Below are positions 10,033 through 22,062 of a DNA stretch of 64,000 nucleotides, one piece after another. The notes under the pieces were generated by a model. The model was not told the origin of the DNA. It did not search any database and worked only from the letters and a program-made list of their open reading frames with translations. Source of the stretch: Tetrastigma voinierianum (Eukaryota > Streptophyta > Magnoliopsida > Vitales > Vitaceae); NCBI GenBank assembly GCA_016808115.1, contig JAEQBH010002365.1, positions 1,178,001 through 1,242,000 on the forward strand. The letters run 5' to 3'. The translations under genes and the position numbers were made by a program. How positions within the stretch are numbered: the stretch's first letter is position 1; each line of letters opens with the position of its first letter.

Positions 10033-11517
10033 CATACTATCATAACCAAATCTCTTAAGTGTAGCGATTTAATTTCTGGTTTGGTGCAAAGAGATACAAC
10101 GAGTGCACGAATTCGACAAGTAATAAAATGGACTTAAGTCCGGATATCGATCACGAGATCTCAAGAATTTTCATCAACTACCACGACTACTCGAAATGAA
10201 TACTATTTGGACCATAAATTGATACGGGTTTTCGACATGAAAATTGGGAAATCAACTAGTTAAAGAAATGAACATTGAATAGCCCAAAAATAAAACAAAT
10301 GAAGGAAGAAATAAAATCAACAAAAAGAAATGAATGCCCGAAACGATTATCGTAGGAAGACACATTAAGAGAAGCAGTCATAGTGAGCGATCAATTCTGT
10401 ATAGTTCTTTGAATTAATTTCTTGATTATCTCAAGTTTCAAAATCTGTCGAGGCATTTGGAGTGCGGTGGATCTCTCCAGTACTCACATTTCGTTATCTC
10501 TTCTTCCTGATTCTCGAATTCTGAGGGCGGACTTACTTGTAACAAGAACTTCCTTAAAATTTGGGTATTTTCTTTTCTTGATACTTCATACCCATTTTAT
10601 GAATTTGTACACCTTAGCTCCGAGTTATTGGTCGAGCAAGGACCTCCTGACTTCCAAATTACTCTTCCTCGAAATTAAAATAGATCAACCTTTCCTTGAT
10701 TAGATCTCAGCTAACACGGGATTGGCCTCACTATCGAATTGAGGTGAAATCTCTGCTTGTTTAAATAGATAAGTCGTTCAACTCGTTCTTGACTTCAGAG
10801 TGAAGGATTTATCTAAGTGAACTCACAAAGCTCAAAGGATCCTAATAGCGAGGTTAGTATACCTTCAAAAATGTACATTACTCCCGGGATTGTCTTCCAC
10901 CGTGTCCTTTCGGAGGACCTCCTTGAAATGGGAGTAGCAGCCTTGATTCTTAACGGGTATAGTAAGGCGATATTGAATCAAAATCAATAAACTCATAATC
11001 CCAGTAAATTCGTAAAAATGAAATGGAAGCAGATGCTCTGAGTACTACGGGAAAAATCAATTATGACTACAACGTTCACTAAATGGAAGCTGGGTTTCTC
11101 AATTCTTGCAGATCACACGAAGACGACATCCTTACGATCAAAGAATAACTATGGTCGAAGCTGAAATAATCGAATCCCGAGAAATTTGTACGAACCGATG
11201 CATTCAGTGTGGCTGAAAAGAAATTGAATTACGTACTCGACGGCAAAACGATAACATTGGATCGAAAAATAATAATAAAAAAACTAGACCAAACATACGC
11301 TCAAATAAAGAAAGAAAAGAAAAGAAAGAAAGGAAAAGAAAATGAGGTTGCAGCCTAGGCTACCCGGATCTCTCTTTTGATGCGCCTCGGAGCTTGCTTT
11401 TCTATTACAGGCAAGCTATATATTATAGGTTTTCCAGTTGGGGCCCCTAATCGATATAACTGCTTGTGGAATTGGTGCTTGGGCCCATGTTCTTGCTCCG
11501 GTTGTGACCTCAGTTCT

Positions 11518-12060
11518 CTTGTCGCGACCTTCAAGACTCATGTCGCGACATGTTTAAGGTTACGCTTCCTATGAACTGTTCGTTCGGGTTGTCAGCGACG
11601 CAATCTTATGCCCTTACCAGTTAGTTCGATCAGCTTGCTGATCTTCGCGACATCATGGCGCTATCACGACATCCATTACAGTCGCTGCGGTCTTGATGGT
11701 TGTTCTGATGTCCGCGACATCAGGATGTTGTCGCGACATGGGCTCAGTCTCTGCCCTTCCGCGGTTGTCATGATGTCGCGACCTACCGGTTTTCTTGTCG
11801 CGACATCACTTAATCAGTCTTGTTTCGCCAGGCGGGTGTCCCGATGTGATGACATCAACCTCCCGAAACGCCAGTTGATCTCCCTCTTGATGTCCGCGAC
11901 GCCGGCGGTAAGTCTCTGCTGTAACAGCCGGTTGTTCTTGGTGTCGCGACATCAGTCTTTTGGCTCAGCGACATCACTTAGCGGCGCTATAAATGCCTTT
12001 GGTTGTTTTTGATGTCGCGACTTAATGAACTACGATGCGACATCACTGCACCCAATTTAC
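11518..12060. repeat. GTCGCGAC word array in solo LTR C
   Basis: There are repeated exact and near-exact copies of GTCGCGAC (for example around 11520, 11543, 11730, 11774, 11796, 11942 and 12014) with variants such as GTGATGACATC and TCCGCGACATC. The array lies in the U3 half of this minus-strand LTR, between its start (12364) and the TATA-like stretch, as in B and E. Confidence 0.8.
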
Positions 12061-12364
12061 GCTCCTTGGCATTTCGTGTGTTCCCAATCACGACACCGCA
12101 TGAAATTCTCTTCAATCTTCGATGCTCGACTTTACCGGCCGGGTATGCGGACCACAGCCCCATGTGTATTGATTTGCTTTCATTACACTCGCCATTCATT
12201 GCATTTTTTATCCACTTATTTACATTTTCTCTTGCTTTTTCTTCTTTCTTGCTTCCTTCACACTATTGACAAATTGGTGAGATTTCTTCATAGTCTTTGT
12301 ATATTAATTATTCAACTGTAAAAATCAGTGAAAATGGACTAAAGAGATGACTTTAAGCTCATCA

Positions 12365-12369
12365 CATAT
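12365..12369. repeat. Target site duplication CATAT, right copy
   Basis: This matches 9682-9686 exactly and directly follows the TGATGA terminus (12364, minus strand) of solo LTR C. Confidence 0.92.
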
Positions 12370-13440
12370 AATTTGCATTATTGAAGGCGAAGAAACAGAG
12401 AAGGATCTTGGTAATTAGAGGAAAATACAAGGAAGCAATTAGCGGTCAATTGAGGATGCGAAGGGTATCTGCCCCTCCATTTGCATGCATAAAATATTAA
12501 GGATAATGCAAAACTTCTATTGAGCATCAAAGGAGTTGGAACCCGGTGATGAAAAGTTGTCGAGAAAAGAAGTTACGAAATGGTTAAATGCGGAGTTTTA
12601 TATATGCTATATCCTTATAGTTCTTGGTAAGCCCGAATGCATGTGGTTCCGAAGGTGGATTCAACGTGATCGATGAAAAGAATAGGCGAGGATTCCCTAC
12701 AAGAGCGTGACGGGATGGAGGTGTGTATTATTTATAGAAAATTGAATCACTATGACGAAAGGATCATTTTCCACTTGCTTTCATTGATCGAGATCTTTGG
12801 ATAGGTTGAGCGGGACACCCTCATTTTTGTTTCTTGATGGATACTCTTGGATATAACCAAATTGCTATTGTACACGAAGATCGGGAGAGAAAACCACTTT
12901 TACATGCCCATTTGGTACTTTTGCTTTTAGGAGAATGCCATTTGGTTTTGTGTAATGCTCTACTGGTACCTTCGAATGCATGACCATCTATATTTTCTGA
13001 TCTAGCGAGAAGAAGTTATGGAGATCTTCATGGATGATTTTAAAGTGTATGGATCCGAGTTTGAATAATTCTGCATAACACAGGGACAGCTTCCAAAGGT
13101 GCAAAGACAAGAATCTAGCTACGAATTGGGAATGTCATTTATGGTTCTGAAGGAATTGTCTTAGGGCACATAATTTCTGCAGCAGGGCTTGAGGTGGACC
13201 AGGCAAAAGTTTCAATTATAAGAAATCTAATGCCACCCACTACAGTCAAGGGAATTAGAAGTTTTTTATGACATGCTGGATTTTACAAAAGATTTATCAG
13301 AGACTTCTCCAAAATTGCTAGACCACTATGCAGATTGCTGGAAAAAGATACTAAGTTCTATTTTGATGAATCCTGCCATTATGCATTTGAAGAAATCAAA
13401 TCTAGACTTGTTGAAGCTCTCATCATAGCAAAACCCAGTT
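12370..13440 (+). pseudogene. Reverse transcriptase remnant of element B
   Basis: The RT domain is spread over several frames. Clear segments are TTFTCPFGTFAFRRMPFGF (12893-12950), the palm block containing the Athila signature RRMPFGL, and the catalytic IFMDDFKVYG with FMDD at 13027-13041. A thumb/connection block follows: HIISAAGLEVDQAKVSI, a TVKGIRSFL segment, HAGFYKRFIRDFSKIARPL (about 13170-13330). Both catalytic aspartates are present. Stops and frameshifts are frequent, and the sequence before 12880 is barely readable. It copies element RNA into cDNA in an active relative. Confidence 0.85.
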
Positions 13441-13872
13441 AAGAGCAGAGAATTGCTGCGTTATGTGTGATGCTGAGAGTGATTTTGCGATAGGGTTGTA
13501 TTGGAGACAGAAAAGATGGTACTAAGGCCACTTTGCTATGCTAGCAAAACCTTTAATAAGCTCAAGAAAATTACTCTACTACTGAAAAGGAGATGCTGAA
13601 AATAGTATTTGCATGTGAAAAATTCGCCATACATTTGGTCCCGTATTTGTTATACACAGCGATCATGCGGCGATCAAGTATCTAATGGCAAGAAAGAAGC
13701 GAAGCCAAGATTGATCAAGTGGGTATTATTATTGCAGGAATTTGACTTAGAAATAAAAGACAAGAAGGGTAGTGACAATGTGATAGCTGATCACTTGTCA
13801 AGAGTAGAGAAACCCACTGTGCAAGAGGAAGGAAGAGAAATAGCAGAAAATTTTCGGATGGTGGAGTTCTAA
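13441..13872 (+). pseudogene. RNase H remnant of element B
   Basis: This contains YSTTEKEMLKIVFACEKF followed by a degraded SDHAAIKYL equivalent, then a well kept KPRLIKWVLLLQEFDLEI and KDKKGSDNVIADHLSRVE (13700-13830). These are the C-terminal RNase H and linker motifs of plant Athila pol and match the copy in A (22413-22063) residue by residue in places. Several frameshifts precede 13609. Confidence 0.85.
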
Positions 13873-15110
13873 TTGTCCTCCAATCACCTGGTATGCGTAT
13901 TGTGAACTTATTAGCTTGTGGAATTATGCCACGGGAATTCATCTACCAGCGGAGAAAGGCTGGGGTGACGACGGTACACTACATCTAGGATGACCTGTTA
14001 TTGTTTAAGAAGGCTGATACGATTAGAGAGTGTGTACGGAAGGTGAGCAAAGCAAAGATTTAAGAATGTCATGCATTACCATATGGAGGACATTTTGTGG
14101 AGATAAAAGCGACCCACAAAATTCTCCGGTCGGGTTTTCTTGGCCTCACCTTTTAGGGCCCCATTTTGAATGGGTGAGATTATGTGATCAATGCGAAAAA
14201 TGGGAAATATGGCCAAAATGCATGAGATGCCCTTGCGAAGTATCACACATTGGTGCAATTGTTTGATGTATGGGGGAATGGATTTTATGGGGCCTTTTCA
14301 GTTTCATTTGGAAATATATACATACTCTAGCGTGGATTATGTATCAAAATGGGTTGAGGGCGGCTTGTCCAAAGAATGATGCCAATACGGTTGTGGGATT
14401 TTTTCTAAATAAATATTCTCAATGATTTGGGACACCTAGAACTATAATTAGTGATGGAGGGAGCCTTGCAAATAAGGTGTTTGACAAACTCATGGCAGTG
14501 GTATCAGACATTATGATGGCTTGCTCATCCTCGAAACAAATGGGTATTTGAAATTTCCAGCGAGGAGATAAAGAATTACGGCTTGTAAGTTCCGGCCATA
14601 AGAGATTGGTCTTTGAAGCTTGATGATGCACTCTGGGCATACATAATTGCCTTTAAAACTCCCATTGGAATGTCCTCATACAGACTTGTCTTAGGAAAAC
14701 CTTATCACCTACCTCTTGAGCTAGAATATAAAGTTATGTGGGCCATCAAGAAACTTAATTTTGATTTTAAAATTTGCTAAGGAAAGATAAAATTTACTCG
14801 ATTAAATGGTGGAAGAGTTAGGAATGAAGCCTATGATGGTGCGGGAATCTCTGAGGATAAAACAAAAAAATGGCATGATCCAACGAATTTTGAGGAGGGA
14901 ATTCAAGGCAGGAGATCAGGTCTTATTATTCAACTCCGGACTAAGACTCTTTCGGAAAATTTGAAATCCAGATAAAATTGGACCATTCTGATTGGTGTCA
15001 AGCACCACCGGTTTGAAGCAGTGACACTTAGAACCGGCAATCATGAAGAGTTGAGTTAATGGTCGAGATTAAAGCACTACCTTGGGAGCCAATTGGAAGA
15101 GTAACCCTTA
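13873..15110 (+). pseudogene. Integrase remnant of element B
   Basis: The zinc-binding N-terminus is read as HALPYGGHF and GFSWPHLLGPHFEWVRLCDQCEKW (14070-14210). In the catalytic core the first Asp is in MDFMGPF (14281) and the second in ISDGGS (14453); the Glu region is degraded (ISSEEIKNYG, near 14565). WSLKLDDALWAY, FKTPIGMSSYRLVLGKPYHL and LELEYK follow, then a damaged C-terminal SH3-like part ending near 15110. It would insert cDNA into the host chromosome. Breaks occur about every 100-200 bp. Confidence 0.85.
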
Positions 15111-18100
15111 GTTCGAACAGGGAAGTGAAGAAAGCGAGCATTAAGCGGCGGAAAGTCCGGCTAAAGACTAAAAATGGAGGCCGACTTTGTGGAAGCCGAT
15201 CCACACAGTTTGTTTTAATTTTTTTTTTCTTGTGTTATTTACAATATCACATGTTTAATTTTCTAATAGCTTATTGTGATTTTATTCATTAATGATTGAA
15301 GAGTAGGTAAATATTTTTTTTTAGTTTTACAAGATAATGAAGATTGTGCGAAAGGAGAACATCTGATCAAACTTGATCGGCATAAGAGACGAGGCGTCTT
15401 CTTACGCGATTTGATTTTAAAATTTATCTTGATATAGCATGATTGAAAGTTGGAAATTTTTATCTTGTTTTGGTGCTTGTTTTGAATGTGATGCATAGTA
15501 GAAGTTGTTGAATTTTTGCATGATAGAGATAAAGTGAGATTGTAGTTGTTTTGAATGAAATTGAATAAATTGAAATTCTTTGTGAATTTGAGTGTTTATG
15601 TTTTAGTCGCAACATTAATCCAAAGTTGCAACCAAGAATGCTGGATGTGAAAATAAAGTGGAAAAGAAAGTCAAAATAATGAGCGAGGTCCTGGCGAAAT
15701 AAAGGAGGGAAAAAACATTTTTATGTTGCAACTTCAGTCCTGTCGTGACCACATTTGAGGTCACAACCAAATTTTGTTGGCGACGGGGAATAGTCCTAGA
15801 GTCAAAATAGAGTAACTAAAACCTCATTTTGGGCGTTCAATGATTAAAATAAAATTAATTGAAAATCGTTAATTTGAGGCTCGATACTTAATGTCGCGAT
15901 CCCGTATCATTTGTCGTAACTTGATTAACCGACATCATACCATGATTCCATTAGGCCTGGTCATCCCGACCTTTCAGTGCATGTTCGTGTAATTTTTAAA
16001 ATAAATAGTTATTAATGCAGAAGCATAAATCAATGTCTTGATTGAACTGATTTGTTTAGTATGCTCAGTTTCGAGGAGGAGAATAATCGGAGAATTTAAC
16101 AGAAACGAAAAGCTTGATCAATATTCTCACCAGAATTCCCAAAAACCTCGATGGAAATATATCGAGGAGGCGAATTCGAAATGTCATTCAATTCATTCAT
16201 TGAAAATTTAAAGAAAGAATAAAGACAAGCATGCAAGCTTTTTCTGATAATCAATTAAAAGGGATCTTGAAATCTTTTGAACATAATAAGGAGAAGGTAT
16301 GATAGATAACATGCTTAGGAAAATTGATGGGTTGAAACATATCTACAAGGAATTGTTCAAAGAATTCGAGAGGTTAATGAGAGAAAGAGATCAGCAGTTG
16401 GAAGATAATGATGAATACAAAAGGAAAACATGGATTTAGACGGTATGGACTTGAGCCGTGGGGGTATTTATCAGTTGCTAGAATGTATCTCTGAGGTGGA
16501 AGGAACAGTTAATCAGGGGGCAAGACAAGCTCATTCAGGCAGTGCAACTAAGCAATGAAATATCTGCAAAAGGCAAAGGAATTTCCCTATGTAGAAGACA
16601 AAAAATTTGAAATAAAATTCCACTATAAGTTTAATCCATGACGTAGGTTTTGATGTGAATCCTCAAGAACATAATACCTAAAAGGCTTACAAAAGAAAGG
16701 GAAAGCGAAAGTTGTTTCTTTTAGCATGTTGTCAATATATACATTCCCAAAACAAATTCTATGAAAATCCATTGGGTTTATCCTACTTGTCCCTTGTTTG
16801 ATTGAATTTTCATTTTATGGTTACTTTTGTTTGATTGTTGGATTGCTTTTCACTTGTTGAATGAGAATTTGATTGTGGATAAGTAGATGTCTCTGGATTG
16901 ATGAACAGGATATATGAAATTTTATTTTTATGTCATTTTCTTTTCTTTGTGCATGAATCAAATAAATAATTATGTTCTTTTCCAAGAACAGCAATTTCAG
17001 GAAGAATTAGGGCGTGAATGATTAAGCGGAAATTAGGGTATTATTTTGCATTGTTTAAATTCGAGTTTAGTTTACCAAGAAGTGGAAATTGGTTATTGTT
17101 TATGGAACAAAATACTTGGATGAAATAATGTAAGTAAGCGATAAATAAATACAAGTCTTGAAGAGAAATAATACACTTAGGTCGACAAACTTATATGAAA
17201 CTTTGAGAGGAATTAGGAACATCTTAAAATTCGGGATTGAGTCCATAGTCCTAGAACTTGTTAGATTATTGATTGAGGCGAAATCTTAGGTGAAAACTTG
17301 ACCAACAAGAAATGATAGAGGCCATCCTTAGCGATTAGTGAGCTTTCTAAGCCTACCCTCGATATATGCTTAAGCATATTCTGCAGTTCCATGATTTGAA
17401 CCAAATAAGCCTTATTTCTTCAAAAAATAAAAAATAAAAACAGCAATTGAAAACCTAAATTCCCTTCCTTGCAATAACTGTGACAAAGGCAAGAATTATC
17501 CGATTTCAGTTCGAAAAGTTTCTTATAAAGGAAGAAACAAGTTTGGGGAAAATATTTCAAATTTTTACAATGAAGGAGGTGAAGAAGTAAAGACGAAGCT
17601 ATTGAAAAGAATAAGTTTTGTCTTGTGGCCTATTTCCCTTGAACAATTAAACGTAGGGGTGTTTAACACCTAGTACCCTAATGCCAAATGGTATGGGAGT
17701 TGCTAGCCCAAGTTCTCTAAGAGTAATAGAAGCTGAAAATGAAACATTCTTGGCTATTCCCCGATCTAGAAAACAAAAAGCAAAAGAGTTCGAGGAAACA
17801 AAGGCGCTGAATAAGAGTATATGGAAGTGGAAATTCCTAAAAAGAACTCAACATGAAGATGAATCAAGCCCGAGAGTGAGGAGGAATCAGCCCAAGTACA
17901 AAGAGAAAAGATTGAAAGTTAAAAGCTGACGAGCATAGAAAGCATTAGGCGGGTGATTTACAACTTAAATTTTTCCATTATCTACCAATTACTTAAGCCC
18001 GACATTACAAGCACAGACCTGTTGGTTTTGAAGGTTGAATTTACCTACATTAGTGGAGATCGATATGAAAAACAAGCCTATGGGACTTAGACAATCAGTC

Positions 18101-18413
18101 AGCTCCCGAGAAGATTAACTAAATTGACATGAAGATGAAAAGTTGAAGACCTACACACACACACGAGAACAAGACTTGTTGAATAAAGCATTTTAAATAC
18201 ATTAGTTCGTGAAATTTGTGATAAAGTATACCATGTCTTATTCTTGCATCAAAGTGAAATTTAAAATGATGTTGGTATCTCTTAATTCGAGATCGAGAGG
18301 TGGAATGAGAAAAACGTGGTATGAATCGGAAAAATGTCCTTTAAAATTTTCTAAGCCTATTTGTTTGAGGACAAGTAATTCTTTCTTTTCTTTGCTTGGA
18401 ATGACGAAATTTT
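15111..18413 (+). other. 3' non-coding region of element B
   Basis: This is 3.3 kb without a supportable gene. Degenerate GTCGCGAC-like words occur at about 15600-15960 (CGCAACATT, GTCGTGACC, GTCGCGATCC), the position they take ahead of the T32 ORF in A and E. I could not recognise a T32 ORF in 16000-17500. The 17630-17720 part (TTAACACCTAGTACCCTAATG) is shared with 37220-37275 of element E, so both have homologous tails. A CA microsatellite lies at about 18153-18164. The small frame at 17681-17929 is Lys/Glu-rich with no recognisable domain. Confidence 0.6.
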
Positions 18414-18427
18414 AAGTTTGGGGAATT
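18414..18427 (+). other. Polypurine tract of element B
   Basis: AAGTTTGGGGAATT lies immediately before the TGATGAG start of the 3' LTR. Its position and purine bias fit the plus-strand primer site. The same AAGTTTGGGG core occurs upstream at about 17540. Confidence 0.65.
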
Positions 18428-21180
18428 TGATGAGTCAAGAGCTCATTAGATTTTTAATCCATTTTACGAGTATGTTATAAGATAAATGTGATTTAATTGC
18501 AGAAAAGTGGATGATTAACTCAAATTTCATTTTGCGGGGAAAATACAACGGCTTCGAATCTTAAGCGAAATAAGAAGAAACCGGTTCTTGTGAAATTGAG
18601 GTCACAACTAAAAATTTGAGTCGCGACAGGAATGCTCGATTGACAAATTCCGATCCACGACATCAGCAGTTACATTTCGAAGAAGAAATAGAAAGAACTT
18701 GAATTAAATGAAGTCGTGACTTGAAGAGGAGTTGCAACAAAGAAAACATGGTCGAGGCGAAGGAAATAATAAAGGGAAGAAATTCATGCCATGACATCAC
18801 CTTGATGTCAGAACGCAGCGAAGAAATAATGTGACACCACTCGAAGTCGCGACAAGGGGATCCGTCGTAAACCACCGAGAGGTTTTAAGCGAAAGGAGTT
18901 AGCAAGCAGGTTTTAAATAAAAGGATCCATTTCAAGAGTCGCGACATCGTCGGATGTCGCGACAGCCCTGCGAGGAGGATTTAAGGTGCAACCAAGATAG
19001 AGTTTGGAAGGAATTCAGCGACGTAGCCAAATGCGGCACTTGCCGAGAGGCTGAACACGTGACCTTTCACAGTCGGGGTCGGAAATGATGTCGCGACCTC
19101 ATTAAGGGTGTGACTTGGTGAAAAAAATGACGAAGATATTGATGTCGCGACATATGGCGAGTGTGGCCCCGGAAATAGGTGGGAAGGAGAAATAGTTGCA
19201 ACGTAGAAGTAGGATTTACCTTTGAAAAAAGAAATGGGAAGCTGAAATTAAGCGACTTATCACCGTGAAAAGTCGCGACATAAAAGTAAGATATGAAAGC
19301 AAGAAGACCACCAACACGATTGAGACTAAGGAATCAAAGTCACCACATGAAATCATCATAAAAATGACAAGTGGTCCCTGACCCCCAAAGGCGATTTTAG
19401 CTGGAAAATTTGGAAAGAATAGGAAGGCTGATGATGTCGCGACATGTAGCGAGGTGTGACATGGGCAATATGAAAAGACGATGAGCAAAAGGGTCGCGAC
19501 CACAAGCGATATGCAGACCACTAATCAAAGACTTTCAAGACAAGCGGTTTGCAACCCAAAGAAAGAAGTCGTGACGATCACGAGGAGCAATCAAGACAAG
19601 TCCATGTCGACATCAACGAAGTCGCGACATAGGGGAAACGATGGTGGTTTCTTTGGATTTCCACCTGGAGCATTTTGGGGATTCGGCCCATATTCTTTTT
19701 GCAGTATAAATAGATAGCTGCAGAAGAGTAAAGTAAGTTTCCAGTCTTCGCTACCCAGAAAAGGGAGAAGAAAAGGAACTTAGTGTATATTTTAGAGTAG
19801 ATTTTTTAATGTTTTTATTTTTAATTTTTTTATTTTTTTTTGGTTTTGAATCTGCGAACTGTGCGAGAGGCAGTGAAATTGAATCTTTAGTTCCTATTAT
19901 TTTCTTAAGTATTCTTTGCTGAAAATTTATGAAATCTAGGCAATTTACGAGATTCATTTTCTCGATTTAATTGCAATATAGTGGTTGTGCGTGATCGATT
20001 ACTCCATTTCTTAATTGCAATCACGATGTGAAGCAGCGGCTTCTTTGGATTTGATTTACATTTAGTTACGACCTTTCTGCACAATAATGGAGAATTCATT
20101 GGTTCGGTTTATATCCCGGTGTCGTTTTGAATGGATAAGTTCCCAATGGTAGTACCTAATACCGGTTGAGGAATGTATCTTACTCGATATCGGATGCCTG
20201 CTGCGTGACACGAGACTAAGATTCTGGTGAGCATTCTTTTACGGGTATGTTAGGCTACCATTAATGACTCTTGAGCTACAGTTCATTTTGATAAATCCCC
20301 CATTCGCTCATAATTGAAGTTGGAGGGGTGTATTTAAAAATATAAATAATCAGAGAGTTCACCTTAATCTATAGGTAAGTTCAATCCCCGTGTTAGCTTA
20401 GATACAATCGAGGAAGGGATAAACCCGTAGATGCGGGTTGAGCCTGACTAAGTAGTGAGAAACTTTGCGAAAATGCGAGAGAAGGTAAAGTAAAAAGTTA
20501 CAGACTGTCAGCGAGGAATGGGTGTGAAATGTATTGAGAAAGAAAAATACCCGAGATCTTGCGAGAGTTTGGAATACAATTATTTGGTTTGATCTTGTCT
20601 TGAGAGAAGCAAGGATATCCAATCGATGAATATGGAAATCAAATTCGATAATTAGGAAATCTTGGACAATAGCCAGTCCATACATAGAACGAGCAATGGT
20701 TTTAGTCTTTTGGAATTATTTGTTCATTGTATTTCATTGATAGTTTTCGTTTCTCACGAGCCCGATTCAATCCATTCATTTAATATACAATTTATTTTCA
20801 TTCATTTACTTTTGTTTTAGTTTAGTTTGAACATATTTAATAGTATAGGATTTCTAATTTTTGTTGTTTTGATAAAACCTTCACTATGAGTTTTGAGTCC
20901 AAATAGTATGAAATTTTAGTAGTTGGGGTAGTTGATCTGTAATTCGCTATCAATCTCTATGGGAATGATACCTGGACTTACATTCAGATTTACTACTTGT
21001 ATGGCCTGTGCACTTGCAGTGTCATAGACTTTACCATATTTTTAAATCCACGAACACATTAAGAAAATTATTTTATCAAGCAAACTTATCCAAAAGTGAC
21101 ATGGATACAAAAGAAGTGTAAGACTCTATAAGTAGCTATATTAATTTGAGGGTTTTAATCACATATGAAAAAGGAAAACA
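18428..21180 (+). repeat. 3' LTR of element B
   Basis: This is a 2.75 kb copy of 4182-6894, from TGATGAGTC to GGAAAACA, followed by CTAGT. It has palindrome words at about 18617-19640, a TATA box at 19704-19712 and the same AT-rich end. The two LTRs differ by many short indels, several at CTG/CAG positions (for example ACCTGGAC here against ACGGAC at the matching place in the 5' LTR). Confidence 0.92.
19704..19712 (+). promoter_or_regulatory. TATA box of the B 3' LTR
   Basis: GTATAAATAGATAG lies about 75 bp after the last exact GTCGCGAC of the array (about 19622). It is the counterpart of 5442-5450. Confidence 0.65.
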
Positions 21181-21185
21181 CTAGT
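21181..21185. repeat. Target site duplication CTAGT, right copy
   Basis: This is the perfect partner of 4177-4181, directly after the ...AAAACA end of element B. Confidence 0.93.
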
Positions 21186-21960
21186 AGTAGCGACATACCC
21201 GATAGGGTTTAAATCTTTGTCTGCTGTGCGAGTGCATCGTCGATCTTAACCGACCGATCCTTCCCTTGAAATGTTATTTATTTTTCTCAGAATGGACTTT
21301 ATCTCTATGTTTGACACCTCTGATTGTCCATTTAACTGTGGGTGGTATGCGAGTGATGTCACGATCTGCTTTGCAGTACTTTGCAAGACCTTATCCAACT
21401 TGACTTATTACGATAGTGCACTCCATCGTGATCGGTGCTTGTGGGAGTGTCGAGCGGAGTGTAAATATGTGGGTGGGAAGGAGCAGCTACCACAGGCGTC
21501 GATAGTGCGTGTCGGTGTTGTTTACCCATTTAGAGATGCAGTCAACAACGAGAAGGATATCTGGTGACTGAATGAGGGAAATGGGCCCCATAAGAATCAT
21601 CCCCACAAATAAAATAACTTCGACCTCACAGGATTATGCTCATGGGTGGTTCATCCTTCTTCAAATATCATACTGGCATTTATTGTAGGTAGAAACAAAC
21701 AAGTGAGCATCCTTGAACAAGCTAGGCCAGTAGAAACCTAATTGAAGTACCTTTGCTACTGTCCTCTGGCCTTCAAAATGCCCCCCACATGGAAAAGTGT
21801 GGCAATGATTCATAATATTACCCATTTCATCTTCTGGTACACATTGTCTTATCACTTGATCCGCACAATGCTTATATAGAATAGGTTCTTCCCAATAGTA
21901 GTGCTTCAATTGTGCGAAAGACCTCTTGCTTGCAGTAGTAGCTAAACTCTGAAGGGATCA
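21186..21960 (-). pseudogene. Integrase zinc-binding domain and catalytic core of element A
   Basis: The best frame (21909-21661) reads HYYWEEPILYKHCADQVIRQ, then MNHCHTFPCGGHFEGQRTV and LGFYWPSLFKDAHLFV, the HHCC-type N-terminal domain. The first Cys of the terminal C-x-x-C pair is lost (TYNKCQ). The core (21660-21186) is badly frame-shifted and I cannot place all three acidic residues. The last part, just before the insertion point, ends in a degraded TPIGMS-like segment that leads into the LVYGK motif at 4181. Confidence 0.75.
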
Positions 21961-22062
21961 CTTTGGCCACTAAGTAGTTCACATAGTCGTGAACCATAGA
22001 AGTCGGCTTTGTGTCTTGATTGCTAAGAGGCGATCATCGGGAAATCATCATTAACTTGCACC

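Larger units (their letters stand above)
9687..12364 (-). mobile_element. Element C, solo LTR nested in the pol gene of B
   Basis: C is a 2678-bp single LTR in minus orientation. It starts TGATGAGCTTAAAGTCATC at 12364 and ends GTCAACA at 9687, with perfect CATAT duplications. A solo LTR forms when recombination between the two LTRs of an element removes the interior. It has the same architecture as the LTRs of B and E: palindrome words (12060-11518), an AT-rich TATA-like stretch (about 11440-11400 on the minus strand) and a long R/U5. Its last 340 bases are four tandem primer-binding-site-like modules. It separates B's protease from its RT. Confidence 0.92.
4182..21180 (+). mobile_element. 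Element B, complete Athila-like LTR retrotransposon (nested in A)
   Basis: B is a full-length, decayed element of about 17.0 kb. It has a 5' LTR at 4182-6894, a primer-binding-site candidate at 6907-6924, gag from about 7138, protease, RT, RNase H and integrase to about 15110, a 3.3 kb non-coding tail, a polypurine tract at 18414-18427 and a 3' LTR at 18428-21180. The CTAGT duplication is perfect. The element is inserted in the integrase gene of A. The solo LTR C (9687-12364) interrupts its pol, so the element without C is about 14.3 kb. Both LTRs differ by many substitutions and short indels, so it is not recent unless part of the difference is sequencing error. Confidence 0.93.
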
